Under the pieces are notes generated by a model. It made no database searches. It had not been told where the DNA came from and saw nothing but the letters and a program-made list of their open reading frames with translations. Shown piece after piece: positions 32,201-38,164 of a DNA stretch of 38,164 bases (its first letter is position 1; each line of letters starts with the position of its first letter). The DNA lies in NCBI RefSeq assembly GCF_030272695.1, contig NZ_JARFYN010000063.1:1-38164 (forward strand). The letters are read 5' to 3'. This DNA comes from Martinezella calliandrae. Lineage in GTDB: Bacteria; Pseudomonadota; Alphaproteobacteria; Rhizobiales; Rhizobiaceae. Both the position numbers and the translations under genes were made by a program.

Positions 32201-33334
32201 TTATTGTTTTGCTCTGAACTCTTCGAGCGCAGCGCGATCAATCTCGATACCTAGCCCAGGCCCATCTGGTATAGCGACGCGACCATCAACTGCTTCTATC
32301 GCGGACGTCAGCACGGCCTGGCGAAATGGATTCTCTGTCCGGTCGAACTCCATGATGGGATCGACCGGGTTCACGCGCACTGGGTCTGGCGCCATCGCAG
32401 CCATGAACTGCAGGGCCGCGGCGATCTGCACCCCGGTTCCCCAGACATGAGGGACAATTCTTGTACCCTTGAGCGTAGCAAGGTCGAGGATCTTGGTCGC
32501 CTCGGAGAATCCGCCGCAACCGCATAAATCAGGTTGGAGAATGTCCACAGCGCCGCTCTCGAGAGCCGACCACATTCCCCAGCGAGTGTGCCACGTCTCT
32601 CCTCCAGCGACCGGAATGGGCTGCCCGGCCCGAACATCTCTGTACGCTGAGATTTGCTCGGGAACTACAGGCTCTTCGAACCAGTCGATGTCGAAGTCAG
32701 CGGCGCGCCTTCCGAGACGTATCGCTTCTGATATCGTGTAGCCGTGGTTTGCATCGATCATCAGGCGCATCTCCGGACCAATTGCTTCCCGGACTGCCGC
32801 GATCACCTGCAAGTCTTCTTCCATACCGAAGCCGATCTTGATCTTGCACGCGCGGAAACCTTGCTTTCGGCGCTCAGCCATCTCCTCCGCGTTGTCCCGA
32901 ACGCGGTCCACTCCGTCGCGCTTGAAGCTTCCCGTAGCGTACGCGACCACGCTTTCGCGCCATCTGCCACCAAGAAGTACCGAGACAGGCTCGCCGTAAT
33001 GTTTGCCCTTTACATCCCACAGTGCGATGTCGATCCCAGACAGCGCGGTAATCGTCAGGCCGCGCTGCCCCTGATCTCTGAGTGCGTTGTAGAGGATCGA
33101 CCAGATCTTTCCGGTTTCACGCGGATCCTTGCCGATCAGCCATGGCGTATAGGCAGCAACAATCGCCGCATTCGGACCGGCTGGACCGAGGCACTCGTCC
33201 CAGCCCACCGTTCCATCGTCGCACTCTATCTCCACGAGAACGTGCGATCGGCGGTCGAAACGCATTGACGCGCTTTCGAAAGGAGTCGTCAGCCGATGCT
33301 CGAGGAGATGGGTCCGTACTGAGGCGATTTTCAT
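32201..33334 (-). CDS. gci: D-galactarolactone cycloisomerase (enolase superfamily)
   Basis: This 377-residue mandelate racemase/muconate lactonizing-type enzyme has an N-terminal cap with LLEHRLTTPFESASMRFDRR, the KIKIG lysine motif, metal ligands in MIDANHGY (Asp), WFEEPV (Glu) and VAGGETWH (Glu), LQPDLCGCGGF, and the catalytic His in VPHVWGTGVQIAAAL. The whole sequence, including MEFDRTENPFRQAV near the end, agrees closely with my memory of the Agrobacterium Gci (about 378 residues). That enzyme converts galactaro-1,4-lactone from uronate dehydrogenase to 3-deoxy-2-keto-hexarate. It follows kdgD by 9 bp. Its product is the KdgD (or aldolase) substrate. High confidence for family, good for exact activity. 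Confidence 0.9.
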   Translation of the reverse strand: MKIASVRTHLLEHRLTTPFESASMRFDRRSHVLVEIECDDGTVGWDECLGPAGPNAAIVAAYTPWLIGKDPRETGKIWSILYNALRDQGQRGLTITALSGIDIALWDVKGKHYGEPVSVLLGGRWRESVVAYATGSFKRDGVDRVRDNAEEMAERRKQGFRACKIKIGFGMEEDLQVIAAVREAIGPEMRLMIDANHGYTISEAIRLGRRAADFDIDWFEEPVVPEQISAYRDVRAGQPIPVAGGETWHTRWGMWSALESGAVDILQPDLCGCGGFSEATKILDLATLKGTRIVPHVWGTGVQIAAALQFMAAMAPDPVRVNPVDPIMEFDRTENPFRQAVLTSAIEAVDGRVAIPDGPGLGIEIDRAALEEFRAKQ

Positions 33335-33343
33335 CGCCAGACC

Positions 33344-34255
33344 TTATGCCTTGCGCTTGAAAGGCGCAATCAGCGCTTCCAGCATCGCGATTTCTTCATC
33401 GGTGACATCCGTCAGCGGCGACCGGACCGGTCCCGCGTTGAAGCCCTGCAGACGTACACCAGCCTTGACGGCAGATACCGCATAGCCCTTGTTCCGGCTG
33501 CGAATCGCCATGAAAGGATAGAAGAAATCCTTCAAAATCCGCTCGCAAGTCGCCCGATCGTTGGCACGAACCGCAGCGTAGAACTCGTTGGCAAGTCCAG
33601 GCACAAAATTGAAGACAGCGGACGAATAGGTAGTGAATCCGGCGCCAAGGTAGGCCTCGGCGAACAGTTCGGCCGTCGGCATTCCTCCGAGATACATCAG
33701 GCGATCGCCCATCTTTGCGGTGATCTGCCGCACCAAACCAATGTCACCTACGCCGTCTTTGAAGCCCACAAGGTTCGGGCATTCGTCGCAAAGGCGCGCC
33801 AGCGTATCAGCCTGCAGCACAGAGTTATCACGGTTGTACACCATGACGCCAATCCCGATCGACTGGCAGACTTTCTTGATATGGGCGTAGAGGCCCTGCT
33901 GCGGACCGTCGATGAGATAATGAGGAAGCAGCAGGATGCCGTCGGCGCCAGCCTTCTCGACGGATTTTGCGATCTCCACGGCCACACCGGTACCGTAGCC
34001 GCAACCCGACACGATGGCGGTGTTTCCGGCAGCTTCCTTCGCAGCCGAGACAATCCCTGGGATTTCGTTTGGGCTCAACGAAAAGAATTCGCCCGTGCCT
34101 CCAGCAGCGAAAAGCACAGGAGCGTTGTATCCGGCAAGCCACTCCACGTGCTTTTTGTACTCTTCCGGTGCAAACCGACCATCGGCGTCGAATGCGGTTA
34201 CCGGGAAAGACAGAAGTCCGGCCCCAAGCGCAACCTTAATTTCTTCTGGAGACAT
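33344..34255 (-). CDS. kdgD: 5-dehydro-4-deoxyglucarate dehydratase
   Basis: This 303-residue class I aldolase-superfamily (DapA-fold) enzyme has LFAAGGTGEFFSLSPNE (substrate carboxylate loop), the catalytic Tyr in IGVMVYNRDNSVL, the Schiff-base Lys in LVGFKDGVGD, and the family-typical LGGMPTAELFAEAYLGAGFTTYSSAVFNFVPGLA. It dehydrates and decarboxylates 5-keto-4-deoxyglucarate to 2-oxoglutarate semialdehyde. GGTGG precedes ATG 34255. It is the first gene of kdgD-gci (minus) and divergent from the semialdehyde dehydrogenase that would use its product. That dehydrogenase is interrupted by an IS element, so the reactive semialdehyde may accumulate unless another enzyme in the cell removes it. 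Confidence 0.93.
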   Translation of the reverse strand: MSPEEIKVALGAGLLSFPVTAFDADGRFAPEEYKKHVEWLAGYNAPVLFAAGGTGEFFSLSPNEIPGIVSAAKEAAGNTAIVSGCGYGTGVAVEIAKSVEKAGADGILLLPHYLIDGPQQGLYAHIKKVCQSIGIGVMVYNRDNSVLQADTLARLCDECPNLVGFKDGVGDIGLVRQITAKMGDRLMYLGGMPTAELFAEAYLGAGFTTYSSAVFNFVPGLANEFYAAVRANDRATCERILKDFFYPFMAIRSRNKGYAVSAVKAGVRLQGFNAGPVRSPLTDVTDEEIAMLEALIAPFKRKA

Positions 34256-34606
34256 AATACCACCATTTTTAGTGTTTCCTTCGAGATCACACTATTATGC
34301 GTGTACTCGCTCTGTCAACCAGCATGTGGACTCCTGATCTATCTCGGTTGAAAAGGAGCGAAAGTCATTTTCGCTCACAAAATCAGCATTTTACCTGTCT
34401 CGATCGTCAAGTTTTTGATTTGAAACAGTGGCGAAAGAGATTATATGACTGGTTTTCTCTGACAGCGCCGGGTATTGGTCTCCAACTGACATTGGCATGT
34501 CCCTTGCCGAGCGCGCCTAATCACCACCACTTCAATCAGTCGGCGCGCTTCACGGCTCGGTAGGCACTAGCCACCCATCTCGAGCACTATGGAAAGGGAA
34601 CCTATT
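34256..34606. promoter_or_regulatory. Divergent kdgD / semialdehyde dehydrogenase control region
   Basis: This 351-bp, AT-rich region has no gene. It contains a perfect inverted repeat GAGCGAAA-N5-TTTCGCTC (34356-34376), which could be an operator or an RNA hairpin. The GATCTC sequence on the minus strand near 34289 is only a weak half-match to the motif seen elsewhere. Confidence 0.5.
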
Positions 34607-34783
34607 ATGAACATCAACGGTGGCCTGCTGATTGGGGGATCCGAAAGACGCGGCGCAAATGGTGAATTCAGCGCTATCGAGGCTGCATCAGGCAAAGAAC
34701 TTCCTCTGCAGTTCGGTTTGGCCTCAGTGTCCGACGCGGAGGACGCCGCCGCGCTCGCTAGGGAAGCATTTAAAACCTACCGC
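34607..34783 (+). pseudogene. 2-oxoglutarate semialdehyde dehydrogenase-like gene, 5' fragment cut by IS21
   Basis: There are fifty-nine codons from ATG 34607 (GGAAAGGGAACC upstream). The residues MNINGGLLIGGSERRG, FSAIEAASGKELPLQFG and DAEDAAALAREAFKTY resemble the N-terminus of NADP-dependent 2-oxoglutarate semialdehyde (and related) aldehyde dehydrogenases, normally about 500 residues. The reading frame runs straight into an IS21-family element at 34784, which adds a few foreign residues and a stop. The gene lost is the expected final step after KdgD. The promoter and start look intact, so the disruption appears recent, but the 3' part is also largely missing (see 37382-37449). Confidence 0.85.
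34776..34783 (+). repeat. Target-site duplication, left (8 bp)
   Basis: CCTACCGC immediately left of the IS is repeated at 37382-37389 immediately right of it, within the IS21 family's usual 4-8 bp range. Confidence 0.9.
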
Positions 34784-34909
34784 TGCCGATTCCGATGAAG
34801 CCGCCCCTTTGTTCCGAGATGATTGCGCCCCTTGATTCCGGGATGATCTCGCCCCCTGTTTAGTGGGGTCTGCAGGCGATGATTGTTGTCAGTCCATTTA
34901 GGCGGGGTG

Positions 34910-35647
34910 TCAAGCTTTTCGGGGCAGGTTTCGGCGTAGGCTATCGCCGCTCAATTCGATGCGATGGGCGTTGTGAACGAGGCGATCCAGGATGGCATCA
35001 GCATAAGTCGGGTTTCCTATGACGTCGTGCCATGCCGACACCGGAAGTTGGCTGGTAATGATGGTTGATCTGCGGCCGTAGCGATCTTCCAGGATTTCGA
35101 GGAGGTCGTGCCGGGCCTGTTCGTTGAGCGGTTCGAGACCCCAGTCGTCGAGGATCAGGACTTGAACATGGCCCAGGGTACGTTGCAGCCGAGCATACCT
35201 GCCGTCGCCGCGAGCAAGTGCGAGCTGAGCAAACAGTCGTGGGACACGCTGATAGAGAACGGAACGATCGTCACGGCAAGCCTTGTGGCCGAGAGCGCAG
35301 GCTAACCAGCTTTTTCCGACACCCGAGGGTCCGCAAATGGCCAGATTGTCATGAGCGTTGATCCAGTCGCCGCCGAGCAGCTTCATGAAGAGCGCGCGAT
35401 CAAGGCCGCGCTCGCTGCGGTAGTCGACATCTTCCGGGGTGGCCTGGTGGCGAAGCTTGGCAAACCTGAGGCGTGCGGCAAGCTTACGATCGTAGCGGGA
35501 ACTCCACTCCCGTTCGAGCAGCAGTCCTAGCCACTCGGCATGCGAGAGATGTTCGGCTTCGCCGTTGGTGACGAGCTCCCCGAAGGCCTTTGCCATGCCG
35601 GCCAGGCCCATGGAATTGAGTTTGTCGAGTGTTGGATGGGCAAGCAT
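34910..35647 (-). CDS. istB: IS21 helper ATPase IstB
   Basis: This 245-residue DnaC-like AAA+ ATPase has Walker A in AICGPSGVGKSWLACALG, Walker B VLILDDWGLEP, and the C-terminal DAILDRLVHNAHRIELSGDSLR segment that is characteristic of IstB. It oligomerises on target DNA and stimulates IstA-mediated insertion. It starts 12 bp after the istA stop (ATG 35647), as in other IS21 elements. No frameshift or missing motif is seen. Confidence 0.96.
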   Translation of the reverse strand: MLAHPTLDKLNSMGLAGMAKAFGELVTNGEAEHLSHAEWLGLLLEREWSSRYDRKLAARLRFAKLRHQATPEDVDYRSERGLDRALFMKLLGGDWINAHDNLAICGPSGVGKSWLACALGHKACRDDRSVLYQRVPRLFAQLALARGDGRYARLQRTLGHVQVLILDDWGLEPLNEQARHDLLEILEDRYGRRSTIITSQLPVSAWHDVIGNPTYADAILDRLVHNAHRIELSGDSLRRNLPRKA

Positions 35648-35659
35648 TCTTTGTTCTCC

Positions 35660-37210
35660 TTAGTGGTAATAGCGAGGTCCACGGATGTTTTCGTGTTGGA
35701 TAGGCTCATGCGAAGGTGGTCCATTGGTGGAGGCGGCTCGATCGAGATGATTGTCGAGGATGGAGCGCACCGAACCGTAGGTCCGGGCCCCGATCTCAAG
35801 CGCACGGCTGCAAGCAGCGTTCACTCTGTCGCGGCCAAAGCTTTTGTTCAGGCGGATAATTCCCATGCAGGCTCGAAAGCCCTGCTCCGGGTGCGGCCTG
35901 TCGGCGAGGATCTTCTCACACAGCAATGCAACCTCCGGCCCGATGGAAGAGGCCTCGCGTTGAATGCGTTCGATCGTCCAGTCGGCAAAGCGGCGGTGGG
36001 CCGAGGGCATGTGATCGGGGATTGTGGTGTGCTTGCCGTTACCGCTGGAGCGGCGATGAGCGGCTATTCGCTCGCCTTTGTGGAATATCTCGATCGTATT
36101 GGCGGTGATGCGCGCCTCGACTTGCTCGCGAGCAAAGCGATAGGGAACGGAGTAATAATGCCGCTCGATCTCGACGTGGTAATCCAATCCAGCACGCCGG
36201 ATACGCCATTCCGCAAAGACATAGCGTTCAACGGGCAATGGCCTTAAAGCGGGCCGGTCGAGCTCTTCGAACAATTGGCGGCGCGTGACGCCAACCCGGC
36301 GAAGGACACGCCTGTCGTTCAAATCATATAGCAAGTCGGCAATCGCCGCATTGACTTCGGCCAGACTGTAGAAGGTGCGATGGCGGAGGCGGCCCAGCAG
36401 CCAACGCTCGACGATACGAACCGCAGCCTCGACTTTCGCCTTGTCGCGGGGGCGTCTCGGCCTCGTCGGCAGGACGGCGCTGCCATAATGCGCTGCCATC
36501 GCGCAATACGTCCGGTTGACCTGGGGATCGAAGTGGCACGCCTTGATGATCGCCACCTTGGCATTGTCGGGAACCAGCAACGCCGGCGCACCGCCGAAGA
36601 ACTCCAGCGCCTGAACATGGCATTCGACCCAGTCCGGAAGCGTCTCGGTCCAGCGCGCCTGCGCGAACGAAAGACTGGATGCCCCCAGGACAGCGACAAA
36701 TAAATGGGCCTGCCGTGTTTTGCCCGACAGCCGATCAACGACAACAGTGACCGTGTCGCCGGCGTAGTCGACGAACAATTTGTCGCCCGCCATATGATCC
36801 TGCCGCATCGTCACCGGCAGCTTCAACGCCCAGCCGCGATAGAGGTCACAATATCGGCTGTAGCGGTAACCATCGGGATAACGGCTTATGTATTCGTCCC
36901 AGAGAATTTGCAGCGTCACGTGCTTGCGCTTGAGCTCGCGATGGACTTGCACCCAGTCAGGCTCCGGTGCGCGACGATGACCCGTCTTCGTCCCAGCCGC
37001 ACGGTAGAGCGCCGCCTCCAGGACGGCATCACTCACGTCATCATCCAACGGCCACGAAAGCCCCGCAGCCGCCGCCCGTCGCAGCGTCTCGCGCACCGTC
37101 GAGGCTGCTGCTCCGACCCGAACCGCAATCGATTTGTGGCCCAGCCCTTGCTCGGACCGATATCTCAGTATCTCGCGGACACGCCGCATCTCCAGTCTCT
37201 CCGCAGGCAT
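35660..37210 (-). CDS. istA: IS21 transposase IstA
   Basis: This 516-residue DDE transposase has an N-terminal helix-turn-helix (residues about 8-45, RVREILRYRSEQGLGHKSIA then AASTVRETLRRA). The rve catalytic core has Asp in LFVDYAGDTV, Asp in LLVPDNAKVAI and Glu in KAKVEAAVRIVERW, and the C-terminal beta-barrel region contains LDYHVEIERHYYSVPYRFA. It cuts and joins the element ends, whose repeats it binds. Full length; start ATG 37210. Confidence 0.96.
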   Translation of the reverse strand: MPAERLEMRRVREILRYRSEQGLGHKSIAVRVGAAASTVRETLRRAAAAGLSWPLDDDVSDAVLEAALYRAAGTKTGHRRAPEPDWVQVHRELKRKHVTLQILWDEYISRYPDGYRYSRYCDLYRGWALKLPVTMRQDHMAGDKLFVDYAGDTVTVVVDRLSGKTRQAHLFVAVLGASSLSFAQARWTETLPDWVECHVQALEFFGGAPALLVPDNAKVAIIKACHFDPQVNRTYCAMAAHYGSAVLPTRPRRPRDKAKVEAAVRIVERWLLGRLRHRTFYSLAEVNAAIADLLYDLNDRRVLRRVGVTRRQLFEELDRPALRPLPVERYVFAEWRIRRAGLDYHVEIERHYYSVPYRFAREQVEARITANTIEIFHKGERIAAHRRSSGNGKHTTIPDHMPSAHRRFADWTIERIQREASSIGPEVALLCEKILADRPHPEQGFRACMGIIRLNKSFGRDRVNAACSRALEIGARTYGSVRSILDNHLDRAASTNGPPSHEPIQHENIRGPRYYH

Positions 37211-37381
37211 CCCGTTCCTTCCTTGTCATCATTGACGGAAGGAACTTCACACCGGCAGAACACCCTTGCCACATCCCTCCGTAGGGGGCGGCATCATCTC
37301 GGAACAAGGGGGCGACTAATTCTCGGAATTGGGGGGCGACATCATTTCGGAATCAGGGGGCGGATTGCCTCGGAATTTGCA

Positions 37382-37389
37382 CCTACCGC
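37382..37389 (+). repeat. Target-site duplication, right (8 bp)
   Basis: CCTACCGC here is the second copy of 34776-34783. Confidence 0.9.
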
Positions 37390-37572
37390 GAAACAGGCCT
37401 GGAGGCTCGTGCTGCATTCCTTAAAAAGATCGCAAAAGAAATCGAGGCTGCCCGACAACGGACGGAGAGACAGGGCGCGCTGGAAGAGGTGCTGCTCGGT
37501 ACCAAACGGGTGCTCGAACCCGCTACCTTGTATCTAAGCCCGATCCTTAACCCTGGCTTCCGACCGGCATAG
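37390..37572 (+). pseudogene. Semialdehyde dehydrogenase continuation, then a chimeric tail
   Basis: When the IS and one target copy are removed, the frame continues from codon 59 with ETGLEARAAFLKKIAKEIEA (37390-37449), which fits the aldehyde dehydrogenase N-terminal helix (usually ...R-x-x-FL-x-x-IA-x-EIE). After about 37449 the family pattern, normally leading to GLP-x-x-R and the cofactor domain, stops. The next 40 residues (ARQRTERQGALEEVLLGTKR and on) resemble nothing I know and end at a TAG at 37570. So about 420 residues of the enzyme are absent. A deletion or recombination joint must lie near 37450, independent of the IS. Confidence 0.7.
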
Positions 37573-37687
37573 CTAGCCACGAGGTGGAGAAAGCGCGACT
37601 TTGGCGGAGCGCTTCGGCCGGATCGACGGCAGCGCATCGGTTCAGGATGGGCGACCGATTGCAAGCGCAGGAGAATGATGGTGCCGC
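37573..37687. other. Spacer before hxlR, no gene seen
   Basis: Together with 37450-37572 this makes about 240 bp of sequence with no identifiable origin between the truncated dehydrogenase and hxlR. No terminator or repeat is evident. Confidence 0.5.
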
Positions 37688-38107
37688 TCAGGCATTCTTC
37701 CTTGCATCGAACGAACGTTGGGCGGCCTTGATGGCCGACTGATGGGCAAGGGCCCACTTTCCCAGAGCTTCAACCGGTGCGCGCAAGGAGTGTCCAAGTG
37801 GCGTCAATTCATAGTCCACTCGCGGGGGAATCGTAGGAAATACCGTTCGGGTAACAAGACCGTCCCGTTCCAACCCTCGTAGCGTAAGCGTGAGCATGTG
37901 CTGTGAAATACCAGCCACGTCGCGCTTCAGCTGATTAAACCGCCGGGGCCCATCGCGCAACAACATGACGACGAGCACGCTCCACTTATCTCCGACGCGC
38001 GCAAGAACCTCGTTGATGCCTGCGCACTCCGCGGGATGATCTGGAATCCCCCCAATGGTCATATCCGTTTGACTGAGTAAGGAAATTTTGCCTTCTTGCG
38101 CGCTCAT
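37688..38107 (-). CDS. HxlR family transcriptional regulator
   Basis: This 139-residue winged-helix protein has EVLARVGDKWSVLVVMLLRDGPRRFNQLKRDVAGISQHMLTLTLRGLERDGLVTRTVFPTIPPRVDYELTPLGHSL, the complete HxlR/DUF24 domain. The segment DHPAECAGINEV before the helix-turn-helix contains a Cys at the position often used for redox sensing. The start may be ATG 38107 or ATG 38062; the longer form is listed. Its first three codons lie in the terminal repeat. In a circular map it is divergent from doxX and would be expected to control it in response to electrophiles or oxidants. Confidence 0.88.
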   Translation of the reverse strand: MSAQEGKISLLSQTDMTIGGIPDHPAECAGINEVLARVGDKWSVLVVMLLRDGPRRFNQLKRDVAGISQHMLTLTLRGLERDGLVTRTVFPTIPPRVDYELTPLGHSLRAPVEALGKWALAHQSAIKAAQRSFDARKNA

Positions 38108-38164
38108 GTCGGTCAGCTATTTTAACTTAGATGAAAATTTATACCATCAAAGTGAAGGTAAGTC
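38099..38164. repeat. 66-bp terminal direct repeat (right copy)
   Basis: Identical to bases 1-66; see the left copy. Joining the two copies gives a closed sequence of 38,098 bp in which hxlR and doxX are neighbours. Confidence 0.95.

Larger units (their letters stand above)
34784..37381 (-). mobile_element. Complete IS21-family insertion sequence (2,598 bp)
   Basis: The element carries istA and istB on the minus strand and is bounded by an 8-bp target duplication. Its ends begin TGC and are related inverted repeats. Each end holds multiple copies of a short repeat with core ATTCCG...ATGAT..CGCCCC. The left end has three (34788-34807, 34811-34831, 34834-34855, starts exactly 23 bp apart), and the right end has four in inverse orientation between about 37284 and 37377. 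Such multiple end repeats are typical of IS21 transposase-binding sites. Both genes are intact, so the element should be active. I cannot give an ISfinder name. Confidence 0.93.

Noticed and set aside
1..38164. CRISPR array, tRNA or rRNA genes, plasmid origin iterons
   Set aside because: No regularly spaced repeats, tRNA-like folds or rep-associated iterons were noticed; the only regular repeats are the IS21 end repeats.

Overview
The window reads like accessory catabolic DNA from an alphaproteobacterium of the Rhizobiales (Agrobacterium/Rhizobium/Ensifer-like). The evidence is an Aap-type amino-acid ABC transporter, an electron-transfer-flavoprotein set of rhizobial type, and a lactone cycloisomerase that strongly resembles the Agrobacterium galactarolactone cycloisomerase as I remember it. 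The first 66 bases are repeated exactly as the last 66. They span the divergent hxlR/doxX promoter and the first codons of hxlR, so the window looks like a circular molecule or tandem unit of 38,098 bp opened at that point. I see no replication, partition, mobilisation, phage or conjugation gene.

Layout. 1-3.7 kb: doxX, a class V aminotransferase, a TetR regulator and a divergent metallo-beta-lactamase-fold hydrolase. 3.8-14.4 kb: ten consecutive minus-strand genes, transcribed in the order aapJ, aapQ, aapM, aapP, etfB, etfA, an SDR, a cupin-like protein, ETF-ubiquinone oxidoreductase, and glutamate dehydrogenase; ridA is divergent from them. 15-19.4 kb (minus): aldolase, uronate dehydrogenase, FAD-dependent amine-oxidase-type enzyme, glycerate kinase. 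19.5-22 kb (plus): garR-like reductase, AroE-like dehydrogenase, SDR. 22.7-31 kb (minus): hyuA, hyuB, aminotransferase, two SDRs, ThDP enzyme. 31.4-34.8 kb: FadR/GntR regulator, gci, kdgD, and a ketoglutarate-semialdehyde-dehydrogenase-like gene broken by an intact IS21-family element. 37.7-38.1 kb: hxlR.

How the genes work together. Uronate dehydrogenase, galactarolactone cycloisomerase and KdgD form the oxidative hexuronate pathway. The semialdehyde dehydrogenase that should finish it is destroyed: 59 codons lie left of the IS, about 20 more lie right of it, and then the sequence changes. The window also carries an HpcH/HpaI aldolase, a tartronate-semialdehyde-type reductase and a glycerate kinase, which could divert the same keto-deoxy sugar acid to pyruvate plus glycerate. 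A second module joins amino-acid uptake, RidA, an FAD dehydrogenase candidate, EtfAB, ETF-QO and glutamate dehydrogenase. It looks like a transporter-linked amine oxidation route feeding the quinone pool. A third module (HyuAB, aminotransferase, SDRs, ThDP enzyme) looks like a cyclic-amide/hydantoin degradation operon of unknown substrate.

A 13-bp motif close to GTNATMNTATCTC recurs in the control regions of aapJ/ridA, aldolase/garR and hyuA/gntR. This suggests that the FadR-type regulator controls all three modules. Two adjacent proteins inside the Aap/ETF operon have lost hallmark residues: an SDR whose active-site Tyr is Ser, and a DMSP-lyase-like cupin without the expected His ligands.
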